In this document: piece after piece, positions 17,485 through 22,925 of the stretch | How the letters are laid out: each line of letters begins with the position of its first letter | Numbering within the stretch: position 1 is the stretch's first letter | Assembly: GCA_913009685.1 (NCBI GenBank) | Contig: CAJVXP010000017.1 | Coordinates: 1-46,549, forward strand | Reading direction: 5' to 3' | From: an uncultured Bacteroidota bacterium | GTDB taxonomy: Bacteria; Bacteroidota; Bacteroidia; Bacteroidales; F082 | Length of the DNA stretch: 46,549 bases | Program-made: the position numbers and the translations under genes | The notes under the pieces: model-generated | Told to the model about the DNA's origin: nothing | Seen by the model: only the letters and a program-made list of their open reading frames with translations | The model's database searches: none

Positions 17485-18327
17485 GTGCATATTCTTACTT
17501 TCGATATAGAAGACTGGTTTCATACTTTTGATAAAGCTTATTACAACCGGCCTGCTCTTTGGGAAACCTTATCCACATCATTGGAAGAAGATGTAAACCA
17601 TATTTGTGAATTTTTGGATGAGAGAGACTTAAAAGCTACATTTTTCTGGTTAGGATGGGAAGGTGAAATCCATAAAAACCTTATTCGGAAAATTGCCGAA
17701 CAGGGTCATGAAATAGCAGCACACTCCTTTCTGCACCGGAAGTTGGAGTCTATGGGGCCTGAAGGTTTTCGCCAGGATACAGAAAGAGTTATCAAAACCC
17801 TTGAAGACGTAACGGGGGAGAAAATAAAATCTTACCGCGCTCCCGGCATGTTCGTTAATAGAAATACGTTGTGGGCTTTTGAAATACTGGCATCACTCGG
17901 CATCCAACAGGACAGCTCCCTGATAGCAGGTTTCAGGCTCGGAGCTGAAGTTCAGCTTATTCCGCCGGCCCCCTGCATCATAGATTATAACGGAATTCAA
18001 ATTAAAGAGTTCCCCGTGGTGGGGATTCCCCTGCTTGGGAAGTCGTTTAACTATTCGGGCAGTGGCTATTTCCGCATTTCTCCTTATCGCTGGTTGAAGA
18101 GAAATTTATTGGAGGCTGATTACAGCCTGTTGTATTTCCATCCCCGTGATTTTGACACGGAGATACATCACCGTCAGGATAACCTTTATTTGAAATTAAA
18201 ATACCGGATGGGAACCCGTGGGGCTTTGCAGAAACTGGCAAAAATCAGCGATAAAGCAGAACTTATCAGTCTTCAGGAAGCCGAAAACCGTATTTCGTGG
18301 GATGAAGTACAAAAAATAGTGTTGTGA
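17485..18327 (+). CDS. polysaccharide deacetylase (NodB-fold, DUF3473-like, exosortase-locus type)
   Basis: This 280-residue protein starts at GTG (HILTFDIEDWFHTF). Metal-site motifs of carbohydrate esterase family 4 are present: the FDIEDWF Asp pair, HEIAAHSFLHRKL (His-x4-His type) and SYRAPGMF. The C-terminal YFHPRDFD...NLYLKLKYRMGTRG matches the DUF3473-like tail of deacetylases found in XrtA EPS loci. It should remove N- or O-acetyl groups from the polymer, changing its charge. There is no signal peptide, so action on lipid-linked or cytoplasmic intermediates, or an unusual export, is implied. It is transcribed divergently from the exosortase gene. Confidence 0.9.
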   Translation: MHILTFDIEDWFHTFDKAYYNRPALWETLSTSLEEDVNHICEFLDERDLKATFFWLGWEGEIHKNLIRKIAEQGHEIAAHSFLHRKLESMGPEGFRQDTERVIKTLEDVTGEKIKSYRAPGMFVNRNTLWAFEILASLGIQQDSSLIAGFRLGAEVQLIPPAPCIIDYNGIQIKEFPVVGIPLLGKSFNYSGSGYFRISPYRWLKRNLLEADYSLLYFHPRDFDTEIHHRQDNLYLKLKYRMGTRGALQKLAKISDKAELISLQEAENRISWDEVQKIVL

Positions 18328-18410
18328 ATAGCCACAGTTTATACCGATTATTATTTGAATAGTGCCTTATAATTTACTGCTCCCGGCGATCCTTTGGGGG
18401 AAATAATCAA

Positions 18411-18448
18411 AAAAAAAAGCCTGTTTCTGTGAGGAAACAGGCTTTTTT
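18411..18448. terminator. bidirectional rho-independent terminator
   Basis: A 9-bp stem, GCCTGTTTC (18419-18427) and GAAACAGGC (18434-18442), with a 6-nt loop is flanked by an A-run on one side and a T-run on the other. It can stop the deacetylase transcript on the plus strand and the tRNA-Pro transcript on the minus strand. Confidence 0.88.
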
Positions 18449-18453
18449 GGTTG

Positions 18454-18528
18454 TCGGGGTGAGAGGATTCGAACCTCCGGCCTCGTCGTCCCGAACGACG
18501 CGCGCTAACCGGGCTGCGCTACACCCCG
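18454..18528 (-). tRNA. tRNA-Pro (anticodon CGG)
   Basis: On the minus strand the cloverleaf is complete. The acceptor stem is CGGGGTG (18522-18528) with CACCCCG (18455-18461). The D arm is followed by anticodon stem CGTCG/CGACG with loop TTCGGGA (anticodon CGG), and the T arm is GGAGG-TTCGAAT-CCTCT. The discriminator is A and no 3' CCA is encoded. The terminator lies just downstream. A partial copy of its 5' half lies upstream at 18556-18686. Confidence 0.97.
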
Positions 18529-18555
18529 AAAAAAATTATTAATTAATGAAACAAA

Positions 18556-18686
18556 CCCGAATGACGCGCGCTAATCCCGAAAAACAGAAAATCTTTGATT
18601 TTCGTAGTTTTTCGAGGATCCACGATTTTGTAACGAAATTTCAAATTTCGACAAAATCGGGACCGGGCTGCGCTACATCCCGAAAA
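18556..18686 (-). pseudogene. duplicated 5' half of tRNA-Pro, split by an 88-bp insert
   Basis: Bases 18556-18574 match 18490-18508 of the tRNA at 18 of 19 positions. Bases 18663-18686 match 18509-18532 at 23 of 24. Joined, they recreate 43 contiguous bases covering the tRNA 5' half up to the anticodon loop. Between them, precisely in the D-loop region, sit 88 foreign bases (18575-18662). The copy lacks the 3' half and cannot make a tRNA. Confidence 0.9.
18575..18662. mobile_element. 88-bp double-hairpin element inserted in the tRNA-Pro copy
   Basis: The insert is symmetric. It has TCC at one end and GGA at the other, two hairpins of exactly 37 nt, and an 8-nt spacer AGGATCCA. Hairpin one (18578-18614) pairs CGAAAAAC with GTTTTTCG and GAAAATC with GATTTTC. 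Hairpin two (18623-18659) pairs CGATTTTGT with ACAAAATCG and CGAAATTT with AAATTTCG. The ends TCCCGA/TCGGGA are inverted repeats. There is no coding capacity and no clear target-site duplication. The form recalls paired REP sequences or a tiny MITE. Class unknown. Confidence 0.75.
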
Positions 18687-18968
18687 TCAGGCCGCAAAAT
18701 TAATAAACATTATCAATTGACAAAAATATTTTCGGGATTTGTTTTTCATCAAAGATGCAGCCACTTAATATCTTCTTACAATCTCCGGAGTACTGCCCGC
18801 TTCTAACAGAAAACGACCGAACTGTGTGTGTAGGGAACAATGGGATTGTTCTGTATTCCGGCAGGAAACCAGTCCCTGAGTTGCCGGAAAACAAGAATAA
18901 ATCTTATTTTTGTGGCCGTTTTCATTATGGGGTAGAAATACATATTTTCAAACAATCGCCAAACCGGT
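18687..18968. other. spacer without a recognisable gene
   Basis: A 78-codon open frame crosses this stretch but has no family resemblance or promoter and overlaps the next gene in another frame, so it is not called. No strong palindrome is seen. Confidence 0.5.
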
Positions 18969-19961
18969 ATGCAGGAAACATCCGCCATTGAGAAAAATCT
19001 TTTCAACATAAAGTCCGAAACGGATTTTAATGCTGTGGCGCTGGAGGTCTTTCGCTTTCAGTATGCCCGCAACGATATTTATCACCGGTTTGTGGAAGAG
19101 TTGGGGATTGACACGGCTGCCGTAAAAAATTACCGGAAGATTCCTTTTTTGCCCATCGAATTTTTCAAAACACACAAAGTTGTTTGCGGAGATTTTGAAC
19201 CGGAAGCTGTTTTCCGTAGCAGCGGTACCACAGGAATGACTATCAGTCATCATTTTGTAAAAAGCATCCGTCTTTACGAACAAAGTATACTTCAGGGCTT
19301 CAACTTGTTTTTTGGGAAACCGGAAAGTTATGTTTTCCTGGCGCTTTTGCCCACTTACCTGGAGCGCACCGGCTCGTCGCTGGTACACATGGCCGATCTG
19401 CTTATTCGTCTGAGCAATGATGAAAACAGCGGTTTTTACCTGCACGATTACGACAAGCTGGCGGCGGTGCTAACCGGGCTGAGGAGACAAAAGAAAAAAG
19501 TTATCCTGTTGGGAGTTACCTATGCTCTGTTGGATTTGGCAGAGCAGTTTCCCCTGGATTTTAGCGAATTAATACTTATGGAAACCGGTGGCATGAAAGG
19601 CAAACGCCGTGAGCTGGTAAGGGAAGAGCTGCATGCCACACTACAATCTGCTTTTGGCGTAGAGAATATTTTTTCGGAATACGGTATGACCGAGTTGCTG
19701 TCGCAGGCTTACTCAAAAGGCCGGGGTGTTTTTTCCACGCCACCATGGATGAAAGTGCTTATTCGCGATATAAACGACCCGCTGAGCCTGATGCCGGAAG
19801 GTAAAAGCGGAGGGATCAATGTTATCGATCTGGCCAATATCCATAGCTGTTCTTTCATTGCCACCCAGGATTTGGGCAAGCTGCACACCTCTTCGGGTTT
19901 TGAAGTGCTTGGCCGTTTCGACAACAGCGATGTGAGGGGATGTAATCTGCTTGTGGGGTGA
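18969..19961 (+). CDS. LuxE/PaaK-like acyl-protein synthetase (adenylate-forming family)
   Basis: This is a 330-residue member of the LuxE-like branch of adenylate-forming enzymes. It contains FRSSGTTGMTISHHFV (about 79-94, the AMP-binding P-loop SGTTG), METGGMKGKRRELVREEL (about 203-220), FSEYGMTELLSQAYS (about 236-250, adenine/AMP pocket) and a shortened C-terminal part. LuxE activates a fatty acid for reduction. The Bacteroidota homologues are common, often called acyl transferase, and have no settled substrate. Start is ATG at 18969. It is monocistronic, with a structured repeat downstream. Confidence 0.85.
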   Translation: MQETSAIEKNLFNIKSETDFNAVALEVFRFQYARNDIYHRFVEELGIDTAAVKNYRKIPFLPIEFFKTHKVVCGDFEPEAVFRSSGTTGMTISHHFVKSIRLYEQSILQGFNLFFGKPESYVFLALLPTYLERTGSSLVHMADLLIRLSNDENSGFYLHDYDKLAAVLTGLRRQKKKVILLGVTYALLDLAEQFPLDFSELILMETGGMKGKRRELVREELHATLQSAFGVENIFSEYGMTELLSQAYSKGRGVFSTPPWMKVLIRDINDPLSLMPEGKSGGINVIDLANIHSCSFIATQDLGKLHTSSGFEVLGRFDNSDVRGCNLLVG

Positions 19962-20072
19962 AAGGCATAACCCCATAATTATATTTCATGGCACAGGGCA
20001 CGTGTGCTATCACCATTCATTCATCATTCTGTCGTTCAACATTTATTATTCCGATGCGGCAGGGGTGGTAGT

Positions 20073-20189
20073 GGATAGCCCGGAGCCCCAAAGGGGAATG
20101 GAAGCTGGCGGGGCAGGGCGACATCAGGAGCCACTGCTAACGCATAGCTGACACCACTTTGGGGCGAGGACTATGAACGGACAGCCCGG
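20073..20189. repeat. GC-rich structured intergenic element
   Basis: It is bounded by a near-direct repeat, GGATAGCCCGG (20073-20083) and GGACAGCCCGG (20179-20189). Inside lies a long-range stem, GCCCCAAAG (20085-20093) with CTTTGGGGC (20157-20165), enclosing about 63 bases of GC-rich sequence. The surrounding spacer is AT-richer. No protein is encoded. A comparable arrangement is familiar to me as a dispersed intergenic element in Bacteroidota, but I cannot name it; it may be a structured RNA or a repeat. Confidence 0.6.
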
Positions 20190-20340
20190 TGAGGTTTGCG
20201 TTGGCAGGGTGTGTGGAAACCGAAGCCGCCCTAAAAAAGCAAATCATTTTTGAAAACTTGTTTATTACCATCCATAATTTTTTCGCGGAAAGTTTGGACT
20301 TCCGGTTTTTTTGTAAATTGTAGCCACCAAATTAAAGAAG

Positions 20341-20586
20341 ATGATTAGCAAGGAAGAACTTCTGGAGGCTATTGAAATGGTCATGGACGATAATCTGGAG
20401 GACGCACACCGCATTGTGCAGCATTACGAATGTCCTGAGGCGAGTTGGTTTCACGCGTTTTTGCACCGGAAAGAGGGTGACAACTGGAATGCAAATTACT
20501 GGTATGAAAAGGCAGGCAGAACCATGCCGACAAAAAACCTGGATGCCGAGCTGGAAGAGATTCGTACCTGGGTGGAGAATATGTAG
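20341..20586 (+). CDS. conserved 81-residue protein of unknown function
   Basis: This small acidic protein has an N-terminal helical part (ISKEELLEAIEMVMDDNLEDAHRIV) and the strongly patterned core ASWFHAFLHRKEGDNWNANYW followed by YEKAGR. I recall the same core (W-x-HA-x-LHR-x-EGD...NA-x-YWY-x-x-AGR) in short proteins from many phyla, so it is a real and widespread gene; no function is known to me. It resembles a single helical-repeat unit. The start ATG has a candidate minus-7 sequence (TAAATTG, 20314-20320) and TTTG at 20293. A terminator follows at 20620-20654. The neighbours give no hint of role. Confidence 0.8.
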   Translation: MISKEELLEAIEMVMDDNLEDAHRIVQHYECPEASWFHAFLHRKEGDNWNANYWYEKAGRTMPTKNLDAELEEIRTWVENM

Positions 20587-20619
20587 CAGGATTTAAAATG
20601 CCGTTGCTGGATTTTTGTG

Positions 20620-20654
20620 AAATAGCTGTCCGGCAAAGGGGAGCTATTTTTTTT
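20620..20654 (+). terminator. rho-independent terminator after the 81-residue gene
   Basis: AAATAGCT (20620-20627) pairs with AGCTATTT (20642-20649), and T residues continue to 20654. The T-run overlaps the 3' end of the opposing lipoprotein gene, where it encodes its last lysines. Confidence 0.65.
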
Positions 20655-21033
20655 CGTAGGTCACTACCAGTTTTCCCAGCGGGATTTTAGTATCCGACAC
20701 GATCTCGTTGCCATTCCATTTGCCCAGCTTGTTCACCGTGTGTGGTTGCGTGGTAAAATAGTAGCTTATATTGTGCTGTTTATCCATTTTCCATTTGGCT
20801 TCGTGGGTATTGTTGTCCAGCATCAACACCATTACCGAATCGTTTATGATGCGAAAACTGATTTTCTTCTGTTCTGCCACAATGTGTGCTTCCAGTGCGG
20901 GAGGAAGCTGCATTTTCCCAAAATCAGTTTTTACATCGGTAACTTTCCAGTTGCCTATAAGCTTACTTTCCGGACTTCTACAGGAGCCCAGAAAAACGAT
21001 AGCCATGACAGCCACCAACAAAAGTTTCTTCAT
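20644..21033 (-). CDS. small lipocalin-like lipoprotein
   Basis: This 129-residue protein starts at ATG 21033 (MKKLLLVAVMAIVFLGSC). The signal peptide ends in the lipobox FLGSC, with the acylated Cys at residue 18. Upstream in-frame starts would bury the signal, so they are rejected. The mature part, KLIGNWKVTDVKTDF... with MLDNNTHEAKWKMD, has the G-x-W opening of lipocalin-like folds found in many Bacteroidota lipoproteins. Anchoring in the inner or outer membrane is expected; the ligand is unknown. The gene is convergent with the 81-residue gene and its stop lies in that gene's terminator. Confidence 0.82.
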   Translation of the reverse strand: MKKLLLVAVMAIVFLGSCRSPESKLIGNWKVTDVKTDFGKMQLPPALEAHIVAEQKKISFRIINDSVMVLMLDNNTHEAKWKMDKQHNISYYFTTQPHTVNKLGKWNGNEIVSDTKIPLGKLVVTYEKK

Positions 21034-21145
21034 CTTTTCATTATTTGCCTGACAAAAATACATCCATATTTTGATTTGCAAAATGCACCATCGCCTGACC
21101 CTGTCCGCCGGAGCCTCTGCGAAGGCGTGACTACTGCCTGACAGC

Positions 21146-21160
21146 GTAGCGGCCCGCTAC
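21146..21160. repeat. palindrome upstream of the ABC-transporter gene
   Basis: GTAGCGG-C-CCGCTAC is a perfect 7-1-7 inverted repeat in the divergent spacer between the lipoprotein and ABC-transporter genes. It may be a repeat remnant or an operator. Confidence 0.45.
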
Positions 21161-21221
21161 CGGAAGAATTTATTTTTAACAAAGATTTAAAGTACACCGG
21201 GCGCATACTTTTCAAAATCAT

Positions 21222-21229
21222 TATCTTTG
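21222..21229 (+). promoter_or_regulatory. minus-7 box TATCTTTG, 4 bases before the ABC-ATPase ATG
   Basis: An exact TAnnTTTG match lies so close to the ATG at 21234 that the transcript would start at or near the start codon (leaderless). No matching minus-33 TTG is evident. Confidence 0.45.
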
Positions 21230-21233
21230 AAAA

Positions 21234-22202
21234 ATGTTATCAGTAAATAATTTGTGTATAGATGTCAGGGATTCCCGTGTAGTAAACCGGGTGAGCTTTC
21301 ATCTGAAAAAAGGAAGATGCATGGGGTTGGTGGGCGAATCAGGGTCGGGCAAATCGCTTACCGCACTGGCTATTATGAGGTTGCTACCCAAACAGGTTAG
21401 CATCTCCGGTGGTGAGATTCTCTTTAAGGATAACGACCTGCATTTGCTTTCGGAAAAAGCCATGCGAAAAATCAGAGGCCGGAAAATTTCCATGATTTTT
21501 CAGGAACCCATGACAGCACTGAATCCGGTGATGCAATGTGGAAAACAGGTGGTAGAGGCTATCCGGCAACATCAAAGGATATCAAAAAAGGAAGCACACA
21601 AACAGACGCTCCTGCTTTTAGAAAAAGTACAGATTCCCAATCCGGTGAATATTTTCTCTTCTTATCCGCATCAAATTTCGGGAGGACAAAAACAGCGGGT
21701 TATGATTGCCATGGCGCTGGCCAACAATCCGGATATTCTGATTGCCGACGAACCGTCCACAGCTCTTGACGTAACCGTTCAAAAAGAAATTCTCATCCTG
21801 CTTAAAAGGCTACAGCGGGAAACCGGCATGAGCCTGTTGTTTATATCCCATGACCTGAACGTAGTTTCAGGTATTGCCGATGAGGTAATGGTCATGTATA
21901 AAGGCGAAATTGTTGAACATGGCGACAGCCACAAAATCTTTGGTCATCCGGAACATCCTTATACAAAGGCACTACTTGCCTGTCATCCGCCTCTGGACAA
22001 AAGGCTGAAAAAGCTGGCCACGCTGGATGACTTTTTAAATACCGGCAAAGAAATCTCTTTTCAGCCGGAAGAAGAGACAACAGAAAATCGCAGAAAACGA
22101 TTAGAAACATTATACCAACAACCGCCCCTGCTAGAAGCCGATGAGCTAATAAAATCCTATCCTTTGCAAAAACGTGGAATGGGAAAATCCTGCGTGAATT
22201 AA
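21234..22202 (+). CDS. peptide ABC-transporter ATP-binding protein, first NBD of a broken two-NBD gene
   Basis: This 322-residue frame carries a complete OppD/DppD-type nucleotide-binding domain: Walker A GESGSGKS (34-41), signature ISGGQKQR (about 151-158), Walker B ILIADEPSTALD (about 169-180), the H-loop FISHDLNV, and the peptide-transporter extension HPEHPYTKALLACHPPL (about 241-257). After a linker the frame enters the start of a second domain (LLEADELIKSYPLQKRGMGK) and stops at 22200. The second domain continues in the minus-one frame. Bacteroidota usually encode both domains as one YejF/GsiA-like protein of about 560 residues, so this is the N-terminal part of a split gene. No permease genes are adjacent. 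Confidence 0.85.
   Translation: MLSVNNLCIDVRDSRVVNRVSFHLKKGRCMGLVGESGSGKSLTALAIMRLLPKQVSISGGEILFKDNDLHLLSEKAMRKIRGRKISMIFQEPMTALNPVMQCGKQVVEAIRQHQRISKKEAHKQTLLLLEKVQIPNPVNIFSSYPHQISGGQKQRVMIAMALANNPDILIADEPSTALDVTVQKEILILLKRLQRETGMSLLFISHDLNVVSGIADEVMVMYKGEIVEHGDSHKIFGHPEHPYTKALLACHPPLDKRLKKLATLDDFLNTGKEISFQPEEETTENRRKRLETLYQQPPLLEADELIKSYPLQKRGMGKSCVN
22181..22187 (+). other. G GGA AAA heptamer at the frame break of the ABC gene
   Basis: In the zero frame the codons are ATG GGA AAA TCC, so the heptamer G GGA AAA has the X XXY YYZ form of minus-one slippery sites. Slipping one base back at this point joins the first frame directly to the second NBD (..GK-ILRELKAVNQVSF..). The zero-frame stop is 12 bases on. 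The nearest clear stem (22229-22247) is 41 bases downstream, too far for a classical stimulator. Confidence 0.5.
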
Positions 22203-22918
22203 AGGCGGTAAACCAGGTAAGTTTCAAGGTGTTTCCGGGTGAGACACTGGGGCTGGTGGGCGAGTCGGGATGTTGGAAAACTACCCTCGGCAGAAGTCTG
22301 CTGCGACTGATTGAACCCGACAGCGGCAGGATTTATTTTGAAGAAAACGAACTGCTCTCGCTTTCGCGAAAAGCGCTCCGGCCTTTTCGTAAAAAGATGG
22401 GGATTGTCTTTCAGGACCCATATTCTTCCCTCAATCCGCGAATCAGCATCGGCAAAGCCATTATGGAGCCTATGCAGGTGCACCGGATCTATAAAAATAA
22501 TACGGAACGAAAACAAAAAGCCATTGAACTTATGGAAAAGACGGGGCTGAAAGCAGAACATTTTCACCGTTACCCTCATGAGTTTTCCGGCGGTCAGCGG
22601 CAGCGTGTTGTCATTGCCCGCGCGCTGGCTCTTCAACCCCGGTTTATCATTTGTGATGAGGCCGTCTCCTCCCTCGACATCTCGGTGCAGGCCACCGTTT
22701 TAAACCTGCTGAACCGGCTTAAAGCCGAATTCGGATTTACCTACATCTTTATCTCACACGATTTGTCAGTCGTACGGTTTATGTCTGACCGCATCATGGT
22801 GATGAAAGATGGTGAAATTATTGAGGCAGGAGATGCCGATGAAATCTATTTTCATCCCCAACAATATTATACGCAACAACTTATTGCAGCAATTCCAAAA
22901 CTGCAGAATCAAATTTAA
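22184..22918 (+). pseudogene. second NBD of the peptide ABC-ATPase, frameshifted and with altered Walker A
   Basis: Read in the minus-one frame from about 22184, this encodes a second OppF/DppF-type domain: ILRELKAVNQVSFKVFPG, signature FSGGQRQR, Walker B FIICDEAVSSLD, H-loop ISHDLSV and HPQQYYTQQLIAAIP. Walker A reads GESGCWKT; the invariant glycine before lysine is tryptophan (TGG, one base from GGG). That should block or disturb ATP binding here. A GTG at 22229 could restart translation but would drop the first strands. A frameshift plus a damaged P-loop suggests a decaying domain; recoding at the slippery heptamer, or an assembly error, is the alternative. Confidence 0.7.
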
Positions 22919-22925
22919 AATAATT

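Noticed and set aside
18556-18686. Second functional tRNA gene
   Set aside because: Only the 5' half is present, interrupted in the D-loop region; no anticodon stem partner, T arm or acceptor 3' strand.
18546-18806. An 86-codon plus-strand frame across the tRNA copy and double-hairpin element
   Set aside because: It reads through tRNA-derived and palindromic DNA; no protein-like pattern.
18755-18991. A 78-codon frame before the LuxE-like gene
   Set aside because: Overlaps the start of a well-supported gene in another frame, with no motif or promoter.
22229-22247. Hairpin (GTGTTTC/GAGACAC) as a frameshift stimulator
   Set aside because: It begins 41 bases after the heptamer; stimulators normally lie 5-9 bases downstream.
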